Below, piece by piece: positions 1 through 4,693 of a stretch of 5,356 bases of DNA; within the stretch, counting starts at the first letter, position 1, and the number at the start of each line of letters is the position of its first letter. Source of the DNA: an uncultured Roseiflexaceae bacterium (GTDB lineage Bacteria > Chloroflexota > Chloroflexia > Chloroflexales > Roseiflexaceae); NCBI GenBank assembly GCA_903932805.1, contig CAIZHO010000434.1, positions 1-5,356 of the forward strand, read 5' to 3'. The notes beneath the pieces are model-generated. The model had not been told where the DNA came from. It saw only the letters and a program-made list of their open reading frames with translations, and did no database searches. The translations under genes and the position numbers were made by a program.

Positions 1-627
1 CTCGAACCCAAACCCAACGAACCCCGCGGCGATATCTTTTTGGCGACCGTTGGCCACGCACTTGCGTTCATCTCGACCCTCGATGACCCCGATATGGTCG
101 GCGTCAACCCCGAAGTCGCGCACGAGACCATGGCAGGGCTCAACTTCTTGCATGGGGTCGCCCAAGCATGGGAGATGAACAAACTCTTCCACATCGACCT
201 CAACGATCAAGTTGTTGGCCGCTACGACCAAGATTTCCGTTTCGGCTCTGCCAACATCAAAGGCGCATTCCATCTGGTCAAGTTCCTCGAAGATGTCGGC
301 TACAACGGCAGCAAACACTTCGACGCACATGCCTTCCGCACCGATAACGACGAGGGCGTCAAAGCCTTTGCCAAAGGGTGCATGCGCACATACCTCATCC
401 TCAAAGAAAAAGCTGCACGCTGGAACGCCGACAAAGACATCCAAGCACTCGTGCAGCAGATCAATAGCATCGCTCCTGGTCTGCCAGCCTGGCAAGGCGG
501 CTTCAGTGCCGACAAAGCCAAATTGCTGTCTGCTCATCAGTTCGACCGCCCCGCGGTCGCACGCAAAGGGCAACCATACGAGCAGCTCGATCAGCTGACC
601 ATGGAAGTCATCATGGGCGTCCGCTAA
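1..627 (+). CDS. xylA: Xylose isomerase, C-terminal part (5' end outside window)
   Basis: Cytoplasmic TIM-barrel enzyme that interconverts D-xylose and D-xylulose using two divalent metals, the first step of the isomerase route. The frame is open from base 1 to the TAA at 625-627, giving 208 residues. Counting from window residue 1, the ligands fall where the Streptomyces enzyme has them with a constant offset of 179: E2 (E181) and K4 (K183) in [11 protein letters not shown]38 (E217) and H41 (H220) in NPEVAH, D66 (D245) in FHIDLN, D76 and D78 (D255, D257) in YDQDF, and D108 (D287) in HFDAH. About 179 residues are therefore missing, for a total near 387, the usual class I length. The TTG at 40 is an internal leucine codon, not a start, because conserved sequence lies before it. 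xylB follows after 64 bp on the same strand. No active-site residue in the visible part is lost. The identification is very secure. Confidence 0.97.
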   Translation, partial: LEPKPNEPRGDIFLATVGHALAFISTLDDPDMVGVNPEVAHETMAGLNFLHGVAQAWEMNKLFHIDLNDQVVGRYDQDFRFGSANIKGAFHLVKFLEDVGYNGSKHFDAHAFRTDNDEGVKAFAKGCMRTYLILKEKAARWNADKDIQALVQQINSIAPGLPAWQGGFSADKAKLLSAHQFDRPAVARKGQPYEQLDQLTMEVIMGVR

Positions 628-643
628 CCACCAGATTTGTCTC

Positions 644-667
644 AGGGGCGAGGCGTGCCTCGCCCCT
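644..667 (+). terminator. GC-rich hairpin between xylA and xylB, terminator-like or attenuator
   Basis: A perfect inverted repeat: AGGGGCGAGGC at 644-654 pairs with GCCTCGCCCCT at 657-667. Only GT lies between the arms, so in RNA the top pair probably opens to give a 10-bp stem with a CGTG tetraloop. It starts 17 bases after the xylA stop and ends 12 bases before the xylB Shine-Dalgarno. The tail is TTTCGTCT (667 onward), a short and interrupted U-run, so it is a weak intrinsic terminator at best. Inference: it may reduce xylB expression relative to xylA, or protect the 3' end of a processed xylA message. No promoter for xylB is evident in the gap. Confidence 0.6.
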
Positions 668-691
668 TTCGTCTCTACAAAGGCCATCACT

Positions 692-2191
692 ATGCCGCTA
701 TTCATCGGGCTCGATATCGGAACGTCTGGCGCCAAAGCAATCATTTGTGATGGCGAAGGCATCATCATCGCCAGCGCTCTCGCCGAGTACCCCATTTCGT
801 CCCCACAACCGCTCTGGAGCGAGCAGCACCCCGCAGATTGGTGGCGTGGTGCCCAAGAGGCAATCCGCACCGTCGTCAGCCACGTCGACCCGGCACATAT
901 CCGCGGTATCGGCTTGACCGGTCAGATGCATGGGGCGGTCTTCCTCGACGACGCCAACAATGTCATCCGCCCTGCCTTGTTGTGGAACGATCAGCGTACC
1001 GCAGCAGAGTGCACCGAAATAACCCAAAAAGTCGGTGCTGAGCGACTGCTCGCCATCGCGGGCAATCCTGCGTTGACCGGGTTCCAAGCTCCCAAAATTC
1101 TCTGGGTGCGCAACCACGAACCCGACAACTACGCCCGCATCGCTCACATCGTGCTCCCCAAAGACTACATTCGCTTCATGCTGAGTGATGTCTACGCAGC
1201 AGATGTCGCCGATGGTGCTGGCACACTCCTGATGGACATCAGCGCACGCGATTATTCGCCCGATATCCTGACCGCGTTGGGGATCCCCCGTGCGTGGCTC
1301 CCACGGCTCTACGAAGGCCCTCAGGTCACCGGAGAACTCAGCGCTCGGGCCGCCGCACAGCTGGGCATCCCGGCTGGCATCCCCATCATTGCCGGCGGCG
1401 GCGATAACGCAGCAGCCGCAATCGGTACCGGTATCGTCACCCGTGGCGTCGTCAATAGCAGTATCGGCACCAGTGGGGTTATCTTTGCACATAGTGACTC
1501 CATCGCACTCGACCCCAAAGGGCGCCTGCACACCTTCTGCCACTCCGTCCCCGGTGCGTGGCATATGATGGCGGTCACCCTGTCCGCTGGTGGATCATTT
1601 GCGTGGTTCCGCAATCTACTGCGCCAGTTGGGCAACCCAACACTCTCCTACGACGACCTCGTCGCGGTTGCCGCACCAACCCCTATCGGCGCCGAGGGTC
1701 TGGTCTTTTTGCCGTACCTCAACGGCGAACGAACCCCGCACCTCGATCCGCTCGCACGCGGTGGGTTCATCGGGTTAACCAGTCGTCACACGGTCGGTCA
1801 TATGGCCCGCGCGGTGCTCGAGGGCGTCACCTATTCGCTCCGCGACGGGATCAGCATCATGCACGAACTGGGTGTCCCCACCACTGACATCCGGGCAACC
1901 GGCGGCGGCGGCAAGAGTGCGTTTTGGCGCCAACTCCAGGCCGACATCTACGGTGCTCCAGTATCAACACTGGCTGCCGAAGAAGGCCCTGCCTACGGTG
2001 CAGCCCTTTTGGCAGGTGTCGGCACTGGCCACTTTCGTGACATCAACGATGCCGTCCAACGCTGTGTCCGTGTCGCCACTACCGTCGAACCTCAGAACAG
2101 CGCAGCCGCTCAACACGAGCGTGTCTATGCAATCTATCGCCAACTCTACGGTCATCTCGCCACCGACAATCATGCACTGGCAACGCTCTAA
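692..2191 (+). CDS. xylB: Xylulokinase
   Basis: FGGY-family sugar kinase of 499 residues, close to the 484 of E. coli XylB, which phosphorylates D-xylulose with ATP to D-xylulose 5-phosphate. The N-terminal phosphate motif GLDIGTSGAK has D8. The substrate-site motif TGQMHG is at 76-81 and WNDQR at 98-102. The catalytic aspartate is expected to be D238 in AGGGDNAA, matching E. coli D233. GTSGV follows at 259-263, LPYLNGERTPH at 339-350, and the C-terminal nucleotide-binding motif GGGGKSAFWRQ at 404-414. LLWNDQR and LPKDYIR also match E. coli XylB, which favours xylulokinase over other FGGY kinases. The ATG at 692 has AAAGG at 679-683, 8 bases upstream, and is the first residue of the family's conserved N-terminus. 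Adjacent xylA supports the assignment. No truncation or missing motif is seen. The gene is probably co-transcribed with xylA through the 644-667 hairpin. Confidence 0.96.
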   Translation: MPLFIGLDIGTSGAKAIICDGEGIIIASALAEYPISSPQPLWSEQHPADWWRGAQEAIRTVVSHVDPAHIRGIGLTGQMHGAVFLDDANNVIRPALLWNDQRTAAECTEITQKVGAERLLAIAGNPALTGFQAPKILWVRNHEPDNYARIAHIVLPKDYIRFMLSDVYAADVADGAGTLLMDISARDYSPDILTALGIPRAWLPRLYEGPQVTGELSARAAAQLGIPAGIPIIAGGGDNAAAAIGTGIVTRGVVNSSIGTSGVIFAHSDSIALDPKGRLHTFCHSVPGAWHMMAVTLSAGGSFAWFRNLLRQLGNPTLSYDDLVAVAAPTPIGAEGLVFLPYLNGERTPHLDPLARGGFIGLTSRHTVGHMARAVLEGVTYSLRDGISIMHELGVPTTDIRATGGGGKSAFWRQLQADIYGAPVSTLAAEEGPAYGAALLAGVGTGHFRDINDAVQRCVRVATTVEPQNSAAAQHERVYAIYRQLYGHLATDNHALATL

Positions 2192-2345
2192 TCGTGGTTT
2201 TGTCACCGCACTTTGCTCCAATCGCCGGCGTACGTCAATCCACAGGGGTTCGCTCGTGGCAGGGTGCACTGCCATCGTCATCCTGACAGATCGATTTCTC
2301 ACCTCGTGGCATTTTTCGGAGAGCGCAAGCACTGGTGAAGGACAC

Positions 2346-2380
2346 CGCACCGGGCCGGTCCATGTGACCAGCCCGGTGTG
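2346..2380 (+). repeat. Hairpin downstream of xylB
   Basis: CACCGGGC at 2348-2355 pairs with GCCCGGTG at 2371-2378, extended outward by a G-T and a C-G pair. Inside, after one C-A mismatch, GGTC (2357-2360) pairs with GACC (2366-2369) around the loop CATGT. The combined stem of about 14 pairs should be very stable. The downstream bases TGGATTGTCTG are not a U-run, so it is not a canonical intrinsic terminator. It may stabilise the xylB 3' end or act as part of a tandem stop with the next hairpin. Confidence 0.5.
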
Positions 2381-2535
2381 TGGATTGTCTGCGCCACTGC
2401 ACGGGCAGTGTGGCGCGCTACCGCTGCCAAGCATGCAATTACTCCTGTGACAGCTGTCTTATTGCCGTGTGGAGCTTCACTGTTCATCCGCAGCTTCCCC
2501 GGTGCCAAACCACGATGTACCACGCCCACGAATGA
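2368..2535 (+). other. Cysteine-rich reading frame, possible zinc-finger remnant
   Basis: The frame is open between the TGA at 2365-2367 and the TGA at 2533-2535 (55 codons). Its first half reads like a zinc-binding module: CVDCLRHC, then a 9-residue stretch, then RCQACNYSCDSC. Counting CxxC pairs, the spacing is C-x2-C-x12-C-x2-C-x3-C-x2-C, with a tyrosine two residues before the third listed cysteine, as in ZZ and DC1/C1-like zinc fingers (which usually have four or five residues before the last pair). There is no ATG near the start. The only early candidate is GTG at 2380, without a Shine-Dalgarno. The preceding open stretch in the same frame (2287-2364) ends in ATG-TGA and has no recognisable domain. 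It could be the decayed tail of a zinc-finger protein, or chance. I do not claim it is expressed. Confidence 0.2.
2391..2416 (+). repeat. Second hairpin downstream of xylB
   Basis: GCGCCACTGC at 2391-2400 pairs with GCAGT (2405-2409) and GGCGC (2412-2416), with a two-base bulge GT at 2410-2411 and the loop ACGG. It begins 10 bases after the 2346-2380 hairpin. No U-run follows. The same bases also encode part of the cysteine-rich frame at 2368-2535, so either reading could be incidental. Confidence 0.4.
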
Positions 2536-2540
2536 CAAAC

Positions 2541-2572
2541 GACACCACCATGGCAAATGCCACAGTGGTGTC
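2541..2572 (-). terminator. Probable intrinsic terminator of the alpha/beta-hydrolase gene
   Basis: On the minus strand GACACCAC (2572-2565) pairs with GTGGTGTC (2548-2541), 8 bp. After a symmetric two-by-two internal loop, TGGC and GCCA add four pairs around a four-base loop. The hairpin begins 29 bases past the hydrolase stop and is followed on the minus strand by GTTTGTCATT, a T-rich though interrupted tail. On the plus strand the following bases are ACGACGCG, so it is unlikely to terminate xylB. Confidence 0.6.
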
Positions 2573-2601
2573 ACGACGCGGGCCGTATGCTGATGCGTGG
2601 G

Positions 2602-3405
2602 TTAGTTCATCGCTTCAGTGACCGCAGCGATAAACGCCGCCGGATTATCGTGATGCATCTCGTGCCCTACCGCGGGTATACACACCGTGGTCAGATTAGG
2701 CATATAGTTGACCAGTTCTGCTGCAAAGTCTGCGCCAATCACGCCGCCCTTTTCGGGTTCGCAGTAGAGCACGGTGATGGGAACAGGTACTTTGTTGAGC
2801 CATTGCCACACCGGCGTCTTGATTTCGTCCAACCACGCCAGCACCTTGGGGTCGTTCTGTAGTTTGGCCGTTGCCCAGCTGTCGAGTGCTTCGTCACTCC
2901 AATGCGGGGCTTCGTTCCGTTTGAAGGCCACCAAGTCTGCGTGACGCATACCCACCCAGGCCTGCAATCCCTGCTTCCAGGGGTCACGGACACCTGCCAC
3001 ATAGGCATCATCCCCGCCCCGCGGCCACACCGCCGGATCTTCGAGGATGACACGACCGACCAACTCCGGATGCGCAGACGCCAAATAAAGGCTCTGCGCG
3101 CCGCCCATCGAATGACCAATAACTGTTGGCTTGACAAGGCCGAGTGCGTTGATGAGGGCAGCTGCATCAGCGGCAATCGTACGGGTCGCATAGTCACTGG
3201 CGCGATCCGACGTGCCGTGACCACGACCATCGGGTGCAGTCACCCGGTAGCCCGCAGCGACCAATTGGGCAATCTGCACGCTCCAGTACAACCCACAGCC
3301 GGTGATGCCATGCAGCAACAGCACATCGGGCCCACTGCCGGCCTGATGAACGGTCAAGGTCACCCCCGTCGACAACGCAACACGCCGTTGTTCGGTCTGT
3401 ATCAT
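2602..3405 (-). CDS. Alpha/beta-hydrolase fold protein
   Basis: A 267-residue cytoplasmic hydrolase with no signal peptide or membrane segment. The oxyanion-loop motif LLLHGITG is at 29-36, PDGRGHGTSD at 58-67, and the nucleophile elbow GHSMGG at 97-102 makes S99 the nucleophile. H248 in VGHEMHH is the likely catalytic histidine. The acid after strand beta-7, usually Asp, is unclear: the region reads LYCEPEKGG (213-221), so E216 or E218 would have to serve. Related hydrolases I recall have DPE or DPD there. The substrate cannot be read from sequence; esterase, lactonase or C-C hydrolase are all possible. An in-frame ATG exists 18 bases upstream (3423), but a strong Shine-Dalgarno lies between it and the ATG at 3405, so I choose 3405. 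The gene is leftward, convergent with xylB and downstream of the tRNA-His terminator, hence probably its own unit. Confidence 0.9.
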   Translation of the reverse strand: MIQTEQRRVALSTGVTLTVHQAGSGPDVLLLHGITGCGLYWSVQIAQLVAAGYRVTAPDGRGHGTSDRASDYATRTIAADAAALINALGLVKPTVIGHSMGGAQSLYLASAHPELVGRVILEDPAVWPRGGDDAYVAGVRDPWKQGLQAWVGMRHADLVAFKRNEAPHWSDEALDSWATAKLQNDPKVLAWLDEIKTPVWQWLNKVPVPITVLYCEPEKGGVIGADFAAELVNYMPNLTTVCIPAVGHEMHHDNPAAFIAAVTEAMN

Positions 3406-3410
3406 GCGGT

Positions 3411-3418
3411 ACCTCCCT
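3411..3418 (-). promoter_or_regulatory. Shine-Dalgarno deciding the hydrolase start
   Basis: The minus strand reads AGGGAGGT here, with GGAGG ending 6 bases (TACCGC) before the ATG at 3405. The alternative ATG at 3423 would place this site inside the coding region and has no comparable site of its own. It therefore fixes the protein at 267 rather than 273 residues. Confidence 0.85.
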
Positions 3419-3438
3419 TCCATCTATCTCATGTGCGC

Positions 3439-3444
3439 AGTATA
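3439..3444 (-). promoter_or_regulatory. Possible -10 element for the hydrolase gene
   Basis: TATACT on the minus strand (five of six to TATAAT) lies 33 bases before the hydrolase ATG at 3405. A good -35 is not visible, as that position falls within the terminator stem of the tRNA unit. A promoter is expected here because the tRNA terminator is just upstream, but the sequence support is modest. The AT-rich stretch also serves as the tail of that terminator. Confidence 0.35.
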
Positions 3445-3453
3445 TAACAATCA

Positions 3454-3479
3454 CCCCCGAGTTGTTACCAACTCGGGGG
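3454..3479 (-). terminator. Intrinsic terminator of the tRNA-His transcript
   Basis: A perfect 11-bp stem, CCCCCGAGTTG paired with CAACTCGGGGG, around a four-base loop (TTAC on plus, GTAA on minus). On the minus strand it starts 6 bases after the tRNA CCA end and is followed by TGATTGTTATAT, a T-rich tail. On the plus strand no T-run follows. It separates the tRNA transcript from the hydrolase gene. Confidence 0.85.
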
Positions 3480-3485
3480 CTAGAA

Positions 3486-3561
3486 TGGGGTGCTCGACGG
3501 GTTTCGAACCCGCAACCTCTGGAGCCACAGACCAGCGCTCTGCCGTTGAGCTACGAGCACC
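3486..3561 (-). tRNA. tRNA-His, anticodon GTG
   Basis: The minus strand folds into a full cloverleaf. The acceptor stem is GTGCTCG/CGAGCAC, with the extra G-1 (3561) opposite C73 (3489), the identity pair of tRNA-His, encoded in the genome. The D stem is GCTC/GAGC with the loop AACGGCA. The anticodon loop CTGTGGC has GTG at plus positions 3528-3526. The variable loop is AGGTT. The T arm is GCGGG/CCCGT with loop TTCGAAA. The terminal CCA is encoded (3488-3486). The one irregularity is a T-T mismatch at positions 31 and 39 (3531 and 3523), leaving four canonical pairs in the anticodon stem. All other stems pair, with one G-T in the T stem. With its own promoter and terminator it looks functional and single-gene. 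Confidence 0.97.
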
Positions 3562-3573
3562 ACAACGCTAGCT

Positions 3574-3602
3574 AGTATAGCATACCAAGCAGGCGTCCGC
3601 AA
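3574..3602 (-). promoter_or_regulatory. Promoter of tRNA-His
   Basis: On the minus strand an extended -10, TGCTATACT (hexamer TATACT at 3579-3574), has a weak -35 TTGCGG (3602-3597) 17 bases upstream. The -10 ends 12 bases before G-1, so transcription would start about 5 or 6 bases before the mature 5' end, leaving a very short leader for RNase P. The -35 lies 6 bases beyond the oxidoreductase stop codon. Confidence 0.7.
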
Positions 3603-3608
3603 ATCGAG

Positions 3609-4604
3609 TTACGCGCCCATGCGTACCCATCCGCCGTTCTTTTCGCTCGCAACAAGTGCATCAATCACACGCATATTGGCGACTGCATCTTCGATTGGGG
3701 TCGGCACCGCGGTGTTGTTGATAATCGCCAGGCTGAACAATTCGCCTTGGATGGTGTATTGATCCACCGTCGGGAACCGGATTTCTTGCGTATTGCCATT
3801 GGCCGTGTGCCACATGATGCATGGCTTGTCTGGCGGCGCATTGAACGGAATTTCGATTTCGATGCGACCCTCGGTTCCCAATATCTGCACCCGTTGATAA
3901 TTGGACAACTGCGTCGAGCAGGTGAACGTCGCGGTCCCGCCAGCGAACTGCATCATCCCTGATGCCAACCGGTCCGTCTTGAGCTGCGGATCGTACTCGA
4001 TCAGACCGACGACTTTGCTCGGCTCGCTCCCAAAAATAAAGCGCGACAACGAGATGTTATAACAGCCAATATCCATCAACCCACCACCGCCGATATCTGC
4101 TTGATTACGCACATTGGTGGGGTCAGTCAGGTAATAGCTAAAGATACTCTGGATAGTACGCAACTGACCGATACCACCCGCATCGACGATTGCCTTGGCA
4201 CGTTGCCACTGCGGATGATGGCGGTACATAAACGCTTCCATCAGCTTCAGGTGTGGGTATCGTTTGCCTGCAGCAACCAACGTCTCGGCTTCAGCTGCGG
4301 TCAGCGCAATGGGTTTTTCGCACAGCACATGTTTGCCGGCTGCCAACGCCTGTATGGTGACGGGCACATGCAAGTGATTCGGCAACGGATTATATATTGC
4401 CTGAATCGTCGGGTCTGCCAACAGTGCTTCGTAACTGCCATATGCTGTGGGGATACCCAATTTTTGCGCTGCCTGTTGTGCCTTCGCCAAATCACGCGAC
4501 GCAATCGCAGCGATTTCGATATGTTCACCCTTCAACATGGCCGGTATGACTTTGGCGACACCGATGTTAGCCGTACTCACAATACCCCAGCGTATCTTGG
4601 TCAT
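3609..4604 (-). CDS. Gfo/Idh/MocA-family NAD(P)-dependent oxidoreductase, dihydrodiol/D-xylose dehydrogenase type
   Basis: A 331-residue soluble dehydrogenase. The N-terminal Rossmann segment is WGIVSTANIGVAKVIPAM (6-23). The family motif CEKP (95-98) supplies K97, and DIGCYN at 178-183 gives D178 and Y182. These fit the catalytic Lys97, Asp176 and Tyr180 I recall for dimeric dihydrodiol dehydrogenase. MEAFMYRHHPQ (122-132) and GGGGLMDIGCY are typical of that branch, which includes NADP-dependent D-xylose 1-dehydrogenases as well as other sugar dehydrogenases. Substrate is not proven. The nearby xylA and xylB make an aldopentose conceivable, but the gene is on the other strand about 1.4 kb away and the family is common everywhere. 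The start at 4604 is chosen over the ATG at 4637 because a Shine-Dalgarno lies between them and the longer start overlaps a TATAAT. The gene is divergent from the racemase and upstream of tRNA-His. No terminator is evident between its stop and the tRNA promoter. Confidence 0.92.
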   Translation of the reverse strand: MTKIRWGIVSTANIGVAKVIPAMLKGEHIEIAAIASRDLAKAQQAAQKLGIPTAYGSYEALLADPTIQAIYNPLPNHLHVPVTIQALAAGKHVLCEKPIALTAAEAETLVAAGKRYPHLKLMEAFMYRHHPQWQRAKAIVDAGGIGQLRTIQSIFSYYLTDPTNVRNQADIGGGGLMDIGCYNISLSRFIFGSEPSKVVGLIEYDPQLKTDRLASGMMQFAGGTATFTCSTQLSNYQRVQILGTEGRIEIEIPFNAPPDKPCIMWHTANGNTQEIRFPTVDQYTIQGELFSLAIINNTAVPTPIEDAVANMRVIDALVASEKNGGWVRMGA

Positions 4605-4610
4605 GGTCGT

Positions 4611-4617
4611 TCCCTTC
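4611..4617 (-). promoter_or_regulatory. Shine-Dalgarno deciding the oxidoreductase start
   Basis: GAAGGGA on the minus strand ends 6 bases (ACGACC) before the ATG at 4604. The conserved Rossmann strand begins right after this ATG. It excludes the upstream ATG at 4637 as the main start. Confidence 0.8.
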
Positions 4618-4635
4618 GTATGGTCGATGCCCTGC

Positions 4636-4641
4636 ATTATA
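4636..4641 (-). promoter_or_regulatory. -10 element for the oxidoreductase gene
   Basis: A perfect TATAAT on the minus strand, 31 bases before the ATG at 4604, which would give a leader of about 25 bases including the Shine-Dalgarno. The -35 position (around 4659-4664, TCCTAC on minus) is poor, so the promoter may rely on an activator. The upstream in-frame ATG at 4637 overlaps this box. Confidence 0.5.
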
Positions 4642-4656
4642 TACCCAAGGCGAAAA

Positions 4657-4665
4657 TGGTAGGAT
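4657..4665 (+). promoter_or_regulatory. Possible extended -10 for the racemase gene
   Basis: TGGTAGGAT reads as an extended -10 (TGn) with a four-of-six hexamer TAGGAT, 28 bases before the ATG at 4694. No -35 is recognisable. Some promoter must lie in this 89-bp divergent region, and this is the best candidate I see, but it is weak. Confidence 0.25.
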
Positions 4666-4693
4666 AAGGGTAAATATCGAAAGGGGCAGCGCG

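Larger units (their letters stand above)
2192..2601. other. Convergent intergenic spacer, hairpin-rich, no convincing gene
   Basis: This 410-bp gap separates the ends of xylB (rightward) and the hydrolase (leftward). Several frames are open for 150 bases or more, but none has a start with a Shine-Dalgarno or a recognisable full-length protein. I find four inverted repeats: 2257-2274 (6-bp stem TGGCAG/CTGCCA), 2346-2380, 2391-2416 and 2541-2572. Only the last has a T-rich side. No rightward hairpin has a U-run, so the xylB terminator is not obvious, and rightward transcription may run some way into the spacer. A 10-bp perfect palindrome, GACAGCTGTC, lies at 2449-2458. A cysteine-rich frame at 2368-2535 is listed separately. 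Confidence 0.7.

Noticed and set aside
40..627. TTG at 40 as the start of a 195-residue protein
   Set aside because: The residues before it ([10 protein letters not shown]) carry essential xylose isomerase ligands, so the gene simply starts outside the window.
698..1564. A 288-codon open frame antisense to xylB
   Set aside because: It mirrors the codon structure of a clearly conserved xylulokinase, has low-complexity Asp/Gly/Ala-rich composition and no recognisable motif. Long antisense frames are common in GC-rich genes.
1872..2450. A 192-codon frame running from inside xylB into the spacer
   Set aside because: Its first part is a shadow of xylB in another frame, and the continuation has no domain or start signal of its own.
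2449..2458. Perfect palindrome GACAGCTGTC as an operator or terminator
   Set aside because: It has no loop for an RNA hairpin, is not near a promoter, and a 10-bp palindrome can occur by chance.
2299..2574. A 91-codon minus-strand frame in the spacer
   Set aside because: It runs across the hydrolase terminator and the other hairpins, lacks a Shine-Dalgarno that I can see, and shows no recognisable family.
3406..3423. Longer hydrolase start at the ATG at 3423
   Set aside because: It has no Shine-Dalgarno, and its first codons contain the strong AGGGAGGT site that serves the ATG at 3405.
2902..3447. A 181-codon plus-strand frame antisense to the hydrolase
   Set aside because: It overlaps a clear alpha/beta-hydrolase and shows no family motif.
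4605..4637. Longer oxidoreductase start at the ATG at 4637
   Set aside because: It overlaps a perfect TATAAT, adds 11 residues before the conserved Rossmann strand, and the Shine-Dalgarno GAAGGGA serves the ATG at 4604.
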